From Candidatus Dadabacteria bacterium RIFCSPHIGHO2_12_FULL_53_21 (lineage in GTDB: Bacteria; Desulfobacterota_D; UBA1144; Nemesobacterales; UBA2774), in assembly GCA_001775255.1 (NCBI GenBank), contig MFCJ01000116.1:1-16090 (forward strand): a stretch of DNA of 16,090 nt, in the 5' to 3' direction. Of the stretch, positions 1 through 6,929 are shown one piece after another. Below the pieces are notes generated by a model. That model did no database searches and was not told where the DNA came from. It saw nothing but the letters and a program-made list of their open reading frames with translations. Numbering within the stretch: the first letter of the stretch is position 1; each line of letters opens with the position of its first letter. A program made the translations under genes and the position numbers.

Positions 1-282
1 ATGGGGGCTTACTATTTCAATACCGTCTGCAGGTATGGGTTTGGGGATGAAGCCGATGCGATAAAAAGTGCATGGGAGAGCGGAAAGAAGGGTGAGGCTT
101 TAGAGGCCGTGAGCGATAGGATGCTCGATTCGCTTTCCGTTTCCGGAACGCCCGGGCACGCCAGGTCAATAATTGCGGATTATTACAAAGAAGGCGCCGA
201 CATTCCCGTGCTGGTTTTCCCACCGAAAGCCTCACGTGAGATCGTGAGAGAAACCATCATAAGCCTCGCCCCCGGCGCTTAG
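1..282 (+). CDS. Luciferase-like (LLM class) flavin-dependent oxidoreductase, C-terminal fragment
   Basis: This is the last 93 codons of a gene that begins before the window, so the ATG at position 1 is probably an internal methionine. The visible part resembles the C-terminal segment of bacterial luciferase-like oxidoreductases, the family that includes F420-dependent methylene-tetrahydromethanopterin reductases. It has helical residues, then the SVSGTPGHARSIIADYYKEG stretch (about residues 46-65) that matches the family's 'G(T/D)P..(A/V)R..I..Y...G' element. A hydrophobic strand ending in PP (IPVLVFPP, about residues 68-75) follows. The catalytic and cofactor-binding parts lie outside the window, so neither cofactor (FMN or F420) nor substrate can be told. 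It stops at TAG and is followed by a long gene-free gap. The family call is moderately secure; any specific activity is not. Confidence 0.6.
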   Translation: MGAYYFNTVCRYGFGDEADAIKSAWESGKKGEALEAVSDRMLDSLSVSGTPGHARSIIADYYKEGADIPVLVFPPKASREIVRETIISLAPGA

Positions 283-331
283 TGTTCGCGGAGTGGAACA
301 ATATCTTTTGCTTTCCTTGATTTAATTTGTC

Positions 332-352
332 ACCCTGAACTCGCTTCAGGGT
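332..352. repeat. 8-bp perfect hairpin, ACCCTGAA / TTCAGGGT
   Basis: ACCCTGAA (332-339) and TTCAGGGT (345-352) form a perfect 8-bp stem with a 5-base loop, 50 bases after the oxidoreductase stop. A run of T-rich sequence (CTCGTCTTTT, then GCCTTTTT) follows, so it could end transcription of that gene. From memory, very similar 'caccctgaac...ttcagggtctc' units are scattered through many bacterial genomes, so a dispersed repeat is the alternative reading. Confidence 0.5.
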
Positions 353-375
353 CTCGTCTTTTGCCTTTTTATTTC

Positions 376-392
376 CCCCTTTAGTAAAGGGG
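376..392. repeat. Palindrome CCCCTTTA-G-TAAAGGGG
   Basis: CCCCTTTA (376-383) and TAAAGGGG (385-392) are perfect inverted arms around one G. This resembles the 'tcccccttt...aaaggggga' units that recur between genes in many bacteria; that comparison is from memory. It could also extrude as a hairpin in RNA, with the innermost pairs opened to make a loop. One copy is seen in the window. Confidence 0.45.
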
Positions 393-618
393 AACAATTC
401 CGACAAATCGGAGGAAGTGGTCGATGTTGATAAGCGTGCGAAGGATGCCCGTCATTGAAGCGACACAGTCTGTAAAACTACATTCAGGGGGATTTTCAAT
501 ACTTTTATTTGCAGGAGCGGTTTCCAGCCGCGGCACACACATAGTGTGAATGTACGATTGCTCCTTCACCATCCCGCAATCACATTACACACTTATCTCC
601 GATGTAACTCAACGCCCG

Positions 619-643
619 TTCGTCCTGAGCTTGTCGAAGGACG
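619..643. repeat. REP-like hairpin downstream of the sigma-factor gene
   Basis: On the minus strand this reads CGTCCTTCGACAAGCTCAGG followed by ACGAA. CGTCCT (621-626) pairs with AGGACG (638-643). The core 'TTCGACAAGCTCAGG' is, from memory, one of the most widely scattered intergenic repeat motifs in bacterial genomes. It starts 29 bases past the stop codon of the sigma gene, a usual place for REP-type elements, where it could stabilise the mRNA end or stop transcription. Confidence 0.6.
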
Positions 644-672
644 TCGTTTGTTCGATCTTTACGACGCGCTCC

Positions 673-1881
673 TCAGCAGGTTATGAAGTCTTTCAGCACG
701 CCGCCGTTATTCAGCTGTCTCAGCTTCTTCAGCGCGCGCCTCTCTATCTGCCTGATACGCTCTCTCGTGAGGCTGTACCTGTTTCCGATCTCGTCGAGCG
801 TATAGGACTCGTCGTATCCGATGCCGAACCTCATCCTGAGTATGTCCTCCTCCCTATCCGTCAGGTTGGAGAGCGCCTCTTCTATCTTTTCAGACATGGA
901 GACTGTGGCAATGAGCATGTCGGTCGTCGGCCTCGTGTCGGGAATAAAATCTATGAAGCTGTTCTTCGCCTCTCCGTTATTCGGGTTCACAGCGTCGAGA
1001 TAGACGATGTTGGTTGAGGTGGCTTTGATTACCTTGTTAACCTTCTTTACGCTGAGCCCCGCTTCCTGAGCAATGTTCTCTATATCCGGGTTCTCACCGT
1101 TCTCGTGCCTGAGCATGTTCGTAGTCCTCGTGATCTTATTCGCCTGCTCGAGCACGCGCACCGGTATTCTTATTACCCTCGTCTGATCGAAGAGCGAGCG
1201 CGTTATGCTCTGGATAATCCACCACGATGCGTAAGTCGAAAACCTGTATCCCTTCGACGGATCGAATTTCTCTACTGCCTTGATCAATCCAATGTTTCCT
1301 TCCTGTATTATGTCCGCTAACGGGAGCCCTCTCCCCATATAGTTCTTCGCTATGCTGATTACGAGCCTGAGGTTCGATTTTATGAATTTGTCCTTGTTGG
1401 AAATCTCTTTACTCTTGTAGGCTCTCAAGAGTGCGGACAGCCTGTTGAGCGTCATTTTTAATTGCTGTTCACCCTTTTTATTATCATGCCCCGCCGCGCT
1501 CTTACTCTTCCGGCGGCATTCGCAGGCCTTCTGTGCTTTGACTCCCCCGCTCCGCCTTTCCGTTAGGTCGTGAATGAAAACCTCGAGCTCGCGGGCCCTC
1601 GCGTTATATGTTTTTATCTTGGTTGCTATGCGGAGTTCATCGGTTGCGGTGAGAAGCGATTCTGTCCCCACTTCTCGGAAATACGACTGAAGCAGCTTAT
1701 AATCCTCGTCGGGGATCACCCTTTGTTTTCCGTTGCCTCTGCCTGTGGTAGCGACGCTCATGATGTTCTGCTCGTGGGCAAAATCACCGTGCATGGACTT
1801 ATGCCTGCCGAAATCATGGTTGCCCATGAAGCCGCCTGTCATTGAAGCATGCGATGATTCTTTGAAGTTGTTCCGACCCAT
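673..1881 (-). CDS. RNA polymerase sigma-70 family factor, group 2 (RpoD/RpoS-like)
   Basis: The product (402 residues) directs RNA polymerase to promoters. Region 1.2 is at about 58-90 and region 2 at about 163-232, with YRFSTYASWWIIQSITRSL (212-230) as the promoter-melting and -10-reading segment. Region 3 follows, and region 4 ends in the helix-turn-helix LDEIGNRYSLTRERIRQIERR (362-382). Changes from the housekeeping consensus (SWWIIQS for TWWIRQA, and VIRIPVRVLEQ in region 3) and the short N-terminus point to a group 2 factor rather than the main RpoD. The ATG at 1881 is chosen because GGAGG lies 9 bases upstream; an ATG 93 bases further out lacks this. The first 41 residues are rich in Met and His. 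A basic insert at about 108-140 carries a Cys-x-Cys pair. The gene stands alone, converging on the oxidoreductase. Which promoters it serves cannot be read from the sequence. Confidence 0.93.
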   Translation of the reverse strand: MGRNNFKESSHASMTGGFMGNHDFGRHKSMHGDFAHEQNIMSVATTGRGNGKQRVIPDEDYKLLQSYFREVGTESLLTATDELRIATKIKTYNARARELEVFIHDLTERRSGGVKAQKACECRRKSKSAAGHDNKKGEQQLKMTLNRLSALLRAYKSKEISNKDKFIKSNLRLVISIAKNYMGRGLPLADIIQEGNIGLIKAVEKFDPSKGYRFSTYASWWIIQSITRSLFDQTRVIRIPVRVLEQANKITRTTNMLRHENGENPDIENIAQEAGLSVKKVNKVIKATSTNIVYLDAVNPNNGEAKNSFIDFIPDTRPTTDMLIATVSMSEKIEEALSNLTDREEDILRMRFGIGYDESYTLDEIGNRYSLTRERIRQIERRALKKLRQLNNGGVLKDFITC

Positions 1882-2341
1882 TTGATGTATCCTCCGGTTT
1901 TTTAATCCTCGGATAGTTTCAGATGCAATGTTCATGCCATGAAACAAATGTTCGCTCCAGCTACCTGATAACATTAACTAATATGCAGCGCGGCGGCTTG
2001 CCTGTTTTGCACCTCGCGGTATAGGCTTGTGACAAAAAATGTCATTGTCGGGGTTATAGGTCAGAATTTGAAAACGAAAATTGTTCCGCGCTATAACCAA
2101 AAATATCATCCCGGGGACTGGATACGGTCTTCCGGCGGCTATTCGACGTGCCTGATCGCGCCCTCGTCACATACCCCTGTCCGATATATGCTCGAAGTTC
2201 GAATCCCGGATGTCGCGGTATACGGAAACCGGCATATGAATTGTTGACAACCCATTCGAATATAGTAAATATTAGCGGGGTCGGTAGAACGTCGGCCGGG
2301 AATTTGTCTATCGAAATAATCATTACACGAGGGCGCATCTA
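1882..2341. other. Gene-free gap between divergent sigma and epimerase genes
   Basis: This stretch should hold the promoters of both neighbours. A GGAGG Shine-Dalgarno for the sigma gene is at 1891-1895 (minus strand). An 8-bp dyad, GGTTATAG (2052-2059) and CTATAACC (2091-2098), spans 47 bases. A TTGACA at 2244-2249 faces the epimerase. A GTTCGAATCC sequence near 2199-2208 imitates a tRNA T-loop, but its flanks do not pair. No convincing coding frame or RNA gene was seen. Confidence 0.5.
2244..2271 (+). promoter_or_regulatory. Possible promoter of the epimerase gene
   Basis: TTGACA (2244-2249) is a perfect -35 box. The best -10 candidate at acceptable spacing is TAAATA (2266-2271, spacer 16), which is a poor match. 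The site lies about 70 bases upstream of the start codon, in AT-rich sequence. Confidence 0.35.
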
Positions 2342-3274
2342 ATGAAGATTCTAGTAACGGGCGGCGCCGGGTTCATCGGCTCCTGGGTTGCGGAAGCATA
2401 TATAAAGGGAGGTCATGAGGTCCTCGTGCTCGATGACCTGTCGACCGGAAAGGTGGAGAATGTTCCCGGGGGGGCGCGTTTCGTTAAGTGCGATATTAGG
2501 GACGAGGACGCCGTACGCGGCGCATTCGCCGGCTTCCGCCCCGATGTGGTGAACCACCACGCGGCCCAGATCGACGTGAGGAAATCTGTCGAAGACCCGG
2601 CGTTCGATGCATCCGTGAATATTATCGGGACTATCCGGCTCCTCGAGTCCTCCGTCAGGAACGGCGTAAAGAAGTTCATATTCGCATCGACCGGAGGAGC
2701 GATTTACGGGGAGCCCTCGAATATACCCGCCGATGAAAAAACCCCGCCCATGCCCATCTCACCGTACGGCACATCGAAATACGCGGTCGAGAAATACCTC
2801 GAATACTACAGGTACATATATTCCCTCGACTACGTCGCACTCAGGTATGCGAATGTGTACGGTCCGAGACAGAACCCGCACGGCGAAGCCGGGGTGATCG
2901 CGATATTCTGCAGCCGAATCCTCTCGGGAGAAACCTGCACCGTATTCGGGGACGGCAGTCAGACGAGGGACTATGTCTATGCGGGCGATGTCGCGAGCGC
3001 GAACCTCTGCGCCCTCACGTCTCCGTCCGGTAGCTACAACATCGGAACTCAGATAGAGACTTCCGTGAACGGTCTCATCACGGAGCTCGAAGCGGCCTCC
3101 GGAATAGATTTCCCGGTGAAGCACGCGGAGGCACGCGCCGGCGAGGTCAGCAGGATCAGCCTTGACGTAAGGCTCGCTGGCAAGGTGCTGGGCTGGGCGC
3201 CGAGCGTCTTTCTTGCGAAAGGCATAAAAAATACATGGGAATGGTTTAAAGCCGGTTACTCCGGTACGAAGTGA
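2342..3274 (+). CDS. NAD-dependent epimerase/dehydratase, UDP-glucose 4-epimerase-like
   Basis: This is a short-chain dehydrogenase of the extended type, 310 residues long, acting on a nucleotide sugar in the cytoplasm. The N-terminus has the Rossmann nucleotide loop TGGAGFIGS (6-14), and an Asp-Asp pair at 31-32 after strand 2 suits NAD rather than NADP. The active-site Ser/Thr region is FASTGGAIYG (114-123), and the catalytic pair is Tyr142 and Lys146 in SPYGTSKYAVEKY. ALRYANVYGPRQ (166-177) and GDGSQTRDYVY in the second half fit GalE-like members. Length and motifs suggest an epimerase for UDP-glucose or UDP-GlcNAc, but 4,6-dehydratases and reductases share this fold and the substrate is not certain. 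A GAGGG Shine-Dalgarno (2329-2333) sits 8 bases before the ATG. No glycan genes are adjacent, so it appears to be a single gene. Confidence 0.88.
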   Translation: MKILVTGGAGFIGSWVAEAYIKGGHEVLVLDDLSTGKVENVPGGARFVKCDIRDEDAVRGAFAGFRPDVVNHHAAQIDVRKSVEDPAFDASVNIIGTIRLLESSVRNGVKKFIFASTGGAIYGEPSNIPADEKTPPMPISPYGTSKYAVEKYLEYYRYIYSLDYVALRYANVYGPRQNPHGEAGVIAIFCSRILSGETCTVFGDGSQTRDYVYAGDVASANLCALTSPSGSYNIGTQIETSVNGLITELEAASGIDFPVKHAEARAGEVSRISLDVRLAGKVLGWAPSVFLAKGIKNTWEWFKAGYSGTK

Positions 3275-3397
3275 GGTTAGCAGCCTGCGGCCGCTATACG
3301 GCATCTGTGCGCAATGAAGTCTTTGTGCTGCCCCCCCTGCGGTCGATTGCGAATCCGGGCCGTTAGGGTATCCTTAATTACCTCGGAGGTTCAATTC

Positions 3398-3589
3398 ATG
3401 AAGAAGAAAGAAGATTTTCTTTACGATGTGAGAATTGCCAACAGGAATATTAGAGAAGGTTTGATTACAAAAAAGGATTACGACAAGCATATAAGCAGCC
3501 TTCCCGACGTCGAGGGCAATAGCGAGCCTATCGTGATCGAGGATGAGAATGAAAAGGGCCGGCCTGAGGCCGGGCATGGAGAGGAATGA
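3398..3589 (+). CDS. Small charged hypothetical protein (63 residues)
   Basis: A short, very charged protein starting MKKKEDFLYDVR. It has a central segment RNIREGLITKKDYDKHISSLPD (about 17-38) and an acidic tail. The ATG at 3398 is preferred over an in-frame ATG at 3314 because CGGAGG lies 7 bases before it and the upstream residues look non-coding. There is no membrane segment and no cysteine. The 'R.L..G.I...DY..YL..LPD' pattern recalls small uncharacterised proteins of deltaproteobacteria, from memory and without a function. Its stop codon overlaps the ATGA just before the DUF4177-like gene, so the two are probably translated together. I do not recognise a function. Confidence 0.65.
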   Translation: MKKKEDFLYDVRIANRNIREGLITKKDYDKHISSLPDVEGNSEPIVIEDENEKGRPEAGHGEE

Positions 3590-3594
3590 ACTTG

Positions 3595-3804
3595 ATGAGA
3601 TGGGACTATAAGGTTATTTCCATAGACAAACTGTTTCAGGGCAGCGAAGACCACGATATTGCGGTGTCCATGGAAGCCGCTACGGCCAGAAGGAGTAAGG
3701 TGGGGCAGGGGATGGAGAATACGCTTAACGAGCTCGGCGAGGAGTCCTGGGAGCTCGTTTCTTTGGCCGGTGATTTCGGAATTTTCAAAAAACCTAAAAA
3801 TTAA
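3595..3804 (+). CDS. DUF4177-like small protein (69 residues)
   Basis: The protein begins MRWDYKVISID and ends with NTLNELGEESWELVSLAGDF and FKKP. This is the usual layout of DUF4177 proteins: a 'W.YKVV' strand, then 'LN.LG.EGWELV', then a terminal 'FK+P' strand. The family is small and cytosolic, of unknown function. Two starts are possible. The ATG at 3586 overlaps the preceding stop codon, but the Shine-Dalgarno GGAGAGG (3578-3584) is only 1 base from it. That same site is 10 bases from the ATG at 3595, which also fits the family N-terminus, so 3595 is chosen. The insertion at about residues 15-40, with SMEAATARRSKVGQGM, is longer than in the shortest members. It probably shares a transcript with the 63-residue gene before it, and it converges on guaA. 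Confidence 0.72.
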   Translation: MRWDYKVISIDKLFQGSEDHDIAVSMEAATARRSKVGQGMENTLNELGEESWELVSLAGDFGIFKKPKN

Positions 3805-3818
3805 TATACCCGTCCGAT

Positions 3819-3833
3819 CCGGTCCGCGGCCGG
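3819..3833. terminator. GC-rich hairpin in the convergent gap
   Basis: CCGGTC (3819-3824) pairs with GGCCGG (3828-3833), with one G-T pair and a 3-base loop. It lies in the 30-base gap between the convergent DUF4177-like gene and guaA. No T-run follows on either strand, so it is a weak candidate for a shared terminator. Confidence 0.25.
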
Positions 3834-3834
3834 C

Positions 3835-5367
3835 TCATTCCCATTCGATTGTACTGGGGGGCTTGGTCGATATATCGTAGACTACCCGGTTTACGCCTCT
3901 GACCTCGTTGATGATGCGTACTGAAATTTTCTCGAGAAGGTCGTAGGGTATGCGCGCCCATTTGGCCGTCATCCCGTCGAGGCTCGTTACCGCTCTCAGC
4001 GCGATAACGTTTTCATACGTCCTTTCGTCCCCCATCACCCCTACAGTTTTTACAGGCACGAATACGCAAAACGCCTGCCAGATATCGTCGTAGACCCCGC
4101 CCTTTTTGATCTCTTCAATGAATATCCTGTCGGCCTGCCTCAGGATCTCGAGCCGCTCTTCGTCGATCTCGCCTATTATCCTGATTGCAAGGCCCGGGCC
4201 GGGGAACGGATGGCGGCCGAGTATCTCGTCCGGCACCCCGAGCTCGCGGCCCACCTCCCTTACCTCGTCCTTGAAGAGCTCTCTCAGGGGCTCGATAAGC
4301 TTGAGGTTCATCTTTTCAGGGAGTCCGCCCACGTTGTGATGCGACTTGATGGTCGCCGACGGGCCTTTGACGCTCACGCTTTCTATAACGTCCGGGTAGA
4401 GGGTCCCCTGGGCGAGGAAACGTGCGTCCTTGATCTTCGACGCCTCCGCTTCGAACACGTTCACGAACTCCTCGCCTATGATCTTCCTCTTCCTCTCGGG
4501 GTCCGTGACTCCCCGGAGCTTACTCAGGAACCTCTCTTTCGCATCCACGTGCACCAGGTTGAGCCCCATGTCCCTGAATGATTCGACGACTTCCTCCGCT
4601 TCGTTCAGTCTAAGGAGTCCGGTGTCCACAAATATGCAGCGGAGCTTCTCCCATATGGCGCGCTGTATGATCACTGCGGCGACAGCCGAGTCCACGCCGC
4701 CCGACAGGCCGCATATGACGGTCGCGTCCCCCGCTCTTTGCCTTATGTCCTTTATTGCGGTTTCGACGAAGGACTTGGGGGTCCACATGCCTTTGCATCC
4801 CGCGATTTTAAACAGGAAGTTCGATAGGATCTCCCTGCCGAATTTCGTATGGACGACCTCCGGATGGAACTGGGTTCCGTAGATCATCATCTCACGGTTC
4901 TTCATCGCGGCCCTCGGGGAGTTCTCGCTCTCTGCTATCGATTCGAAACCCGGGGGCAGCTCGAGCACCCGGTCGCCGTGAGACATCCATACGTCGCTCT
5001 TGTCGGGGATTCCGCTGAGCAGGTCGAAACCGTTCGTTATCTTGAGGGTCGCGGGTCCGAACTCGCGCACCCTGGACCGCTCTACGATCCCTCCCAGGAG
5101 CTGCGCCGTGAGCTGCATTCCGTAGCATATGCCGAGGATCGGCATGCCAAGCTCGAATACCCCTCTGTCCACGGTCGGGGAATCATCGTCCCAGACGCTC
5201 GCGGGACCGCCCGACAGTATTAACGCCTTCGGTTCCGTTGTCTTTATTTCGTCGATCGGGGTGTTGTAGGGTTTTATTTCCGAGTATACGCCCAGCTCCC
5301 TTATCCTGCGTGCGATGAGCTGCGTATACTGGGAGCCGAAATCTAGTACTAATATAGTTTCACGCAT
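3835..5367 (-). CDS. guaA: GMP synthase (glutamine-hydrolysing)
   Basis: This enzyme converts XMP, ATP and glutamine to GMP, the last step of guanine nucleotide synthesis. At 510 residues it has the normal length. The N-terminal glutaminase has the nucleophile Cys81 in GICYGMQ and the His168-x-Glu170 pair in QFHPE. The ATP pyrophosphatase domain carries the P-loop SGGVDS (222-227). The C-terminal dimerisation and XMP-binding part has RHPFPGPGLAIRI and ends in the family signature KPPSTIEWE. All key residues are present. The ATG follows an AGG 6 bases upstream. It lies 72 bases after guaB on the same strand, so the two are probably one transcript, with GuaB supplying XMP. Confidence 0.98.
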   Translation of the reverse strand: MRETILVLDFGSQYTQLIARRIRELGVYSEIKPYNTPIDEIKTTEPKALILSGGPASVWDDDSPTVDRGVFELGMPILGICYGMQLTAQLLGGIVERSRVREFGPATLKITNGFDLLSGIPDKSDVWMSHGDRVLELPPGFESIAESENSPRAAMKNREMMIYGTQFHPEVVHTKFGREILSNFLFKIAGCKGMWTPKSFVETAIKDIRQRAGDATVICGLSGGVDSAVAAVIIQRAIWEKLRCIFVDTGLLRLNEAEEVVESFRDMGLNLVHVDAKERFLSKLRGVTDPERKRKIIGEEFVNVFEAEASKIKDARFLAQGTLYPDVIESVSVKGPSATIKSHHNVGGLPEKMNLKLIEPLRELFKDEVREVGRELGVPDEILGRHPFPGPGLAIRIIGEIDEERLEILRQADRIFIEEIKKGGVYDDIWQAFCVFVPVKTVGVMGDERTYENVIALRAVTSLDGMTAKWARIPYDLLEKISVRIINEVRGVNRVVYDISTKPPSTIEWE

Positions 5368-5439
5368 ATTGCCTGTTGAATTACCCGGTGGTTGCCGGCA
5401 TTGATGGGACAGAAATTAATAAGCTCTGGACCGGATGAA

Positions 5440-6915
5440 TTATTCGATCCTGTAATTGGGGGCCTCTTTCGTAATGATTACGTCGTGGACATGACCCTCT
5501 CTCAGCCCCGCGTTCGTGACTTTAATAAACTTTCCGTTACTCCTGAGTTCGTCTATCGTTGCGCACCCGGTATACCCCATGCCGGCCCTGAGCCCTCCGA
5601 TGAGCTGGTAGACGGTGCTGCCTATCGGACCCCTGTACGGTATCCTCCCCTCGATACCCTCGGGCACGAGCTTCGAATCGATCATATCGTCCCCCAGGTT
5701 CTGAGCGTACCTGTCCCTGCTCCCCTTCTTCATGGCCTCGATAGATCCCATTCCCCTGTACACCTTGTACGTCCTGCCCTGAAAGAGTATGACCTCGCCC
5801 GGGGCCTCGTCAGTCCCGGCGAAGAGGTTTCCTATCATCACCGTATGGGCGCCGGCCGCGATCGCTTTTACTATATCGCCCGAGTACTTTATGCCGCCGT
5901 CGGCAATGACCGGGATACCGTGCATCTCGGCGACCCTCGTTACGTCCTGTATGGCGGAGACCTGGGGCACCCCGATGCCGGCTATTACGCGGGTCGTGCA
6001 TATGGAGCCCGGCCCGACGCCGACCTTCACGCCGTCCGCCCCGGCCTTGATAACCGCATCAGCGCCTTCCCCGGTCCCGATGTTCCCCGCGATCAGGTCG
6101 ACTTTGGGGAAATTCGATTTCGTGGATTTTACCGCGTCTATGACCTTCTTCGAATGGCCGTGGGCCGTGTCTATAATTATCACGTCGCATCCGACCTCGA
6201 TAAGGGCTTCTATCCTTTCTTCCCTGTCGGGCCCGACGCCTACGGCCGCGCCGCACCGGAGCCTCCCCATGCGGTCCTTGGACGCCGTAGGATATTTCTC
6301 TATCTTCTCTATGTCCTTCATCGTAATAAGTCCGCGGAGTCTGAATTCCTTATCTACCACCGGGAGCTTTTCAATCCTGTACTTGTGGAGGAGTTCCTTC
6401 GCTTCTTCGAGCGTGGTCCCTTCACCCACCGTTATGAGCCTCTTCTTCGGGGTCATGATCTGTTCGACGTTAAAATCGAGGTTCTTCTCGAAACGCAGGT
6501 CCCTGAAAGTCACTATTCCAAGGAGGGTGTCGTCGTCCTTCGTGACCGGGAGGCCCGTGATGTTCTGCTTGAGCATGATTTCGAGAGCGTCCGCGACCTT
6601 GTGTTTGGGACTTACGGTGAGAGGGTTTACTATCATTCCGCTCTCGTACTTTTTTACCCTTTTCACCTCGGCCGTCTGATCCTGAATCTCCAGGTTCCTG
6701 TGTATGATTCCGATACCGCCTTCCTGGGCCATGGCTATCGCCGTGCTCGATTCCGTGACGGTATCCATGGCGGCGCTGATAAGGGGGATGTTGAGCTTGA
6801 TATTCCGGGTCAGGCGGGTGGATACGTCGACATCGTTCGGCAGTATCTCGGAATAGGCGGGCACTAAAAGAACGTCATCGAAAGTTAGACATTCTTCCAC
6901 ATTTTCAACACGCAT
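5440..6915 (-). CDS. guaB: Inosine-5'-monophosphate dehydrogenase
   Basis: It oxidises IMP to XMP with NAD+, the committed step towards GMP. The 491-residue length is typical of the form with two CBS domains. The N-terminal barrel half is LTFDDVLLVPAYSEILP (10-26). The CBS pair occupies about 92-205, with MTPKKRLITVGEGTTLEEA and LPVVD visible. The catalytic loop GPGSICTTR holds Cys306, and the mobile flap has the Arg402-Tyr403 pair (SRDRYAQ) and EGIEGRIPYRG. GNLFAGTDEAPGE (362-374) differs slightly from the usual GS(L/M)FAGT(E/D)ESPGE. The CBS domains suggest control by purine nucleotides, as known in the family. The gene begins 14 bases after the small basic-tailed gene and precedes guaA, giving a three-gene unit. 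Its Shine-Dalgarno is weak (AAGGGA, about 6 bases before ATG). Confidence 0.98.
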   Translation of the reverse strand: MRVENVEECLTFDDVLLVPAYSEILPNDVDVSTRLTRNIKLNIPLISAAMDTVTESSTAIAMAQEGGIGIIHRNLEIQDQTAEVKRVKKYESGMIVNPLTVSPKHKVADALEIMLKQNITGLPVTKDDDTLLGIVTFRDLRFEKNLDFNVEQIMTPKKRLITVGEGTTLEEAKELLHKYRIEKLPVVDKEFRLRGLITMKDIEKIEKYPTASKDRMGRLRCGAAVGVGPDREERIEALIEVGCDVIIIDTAHGHSKKVIDAVKSTKSNFPKVDLIAGNIGTGEGADAVIKAGADGVKVGVGPGSICTTRVIAGIGVPQVSAIQDVTRVAEMHGIPVIADGGIKYSGDIVKAIAAGAHTVMIGNLFAGTDEAPGEVILFQGRTYKVYRGMGSIEAMKKGSRDRYAQNLGDDMIDSKLVPEGIEGRIPYRGPIGSTVYQLIGGLRAGMGYTGCATIDELRSNGKFIKVTNAGLREGHVHDVIITKEAPNYRIE

Positions 6916-6929
6916 AAAAATTTCCCTTT

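Larger units (their letters stand above)
283..672. other. Gene-free gap with several hairpins
   Basis: This 390-base stretch lies between the oxidoreductase and the 3' end of the convergent sigma-factor gene. No reading frame in it looks like a protein; the frames present are short or run antisense into the sigma gene. It holds three main dyads, listed separately at 332-352, 376-392 and 619-643. A weaker one, TCCGA-CAAA-TCGGA, is at 399-412. A short CAGGGGGATTTTC stretch near 485-497 recalls the G-run repeats seen in many genomes. The gap probably contains the terminators of both flanking genes. Confidence 0.6.

Noticed and set aside
550..1017. Plus-strand open frame of 155 codons overlapping the sigma-factor 3' end
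   Set aside because: Most of it is the antisense of sigma region 4, and its start lies in repeat-like intergenic sequence.
2190..2220. GTTCGAATCC sequence resembling a tRNA T-loop
   Set aside because: The five bases on each side (CGAAG and CCCGG) do not form a T-stem, and no acceptor, D or anticodon arms could be placed.
5392..6867. Long plus-strand open frame of 491 codons opposite guaB
   Set aside because: It is the antisense shadow of a fully intact IMP dehydrogenase, whose codon bias keeps the opposite frame open; its translation has no recognisable domain.
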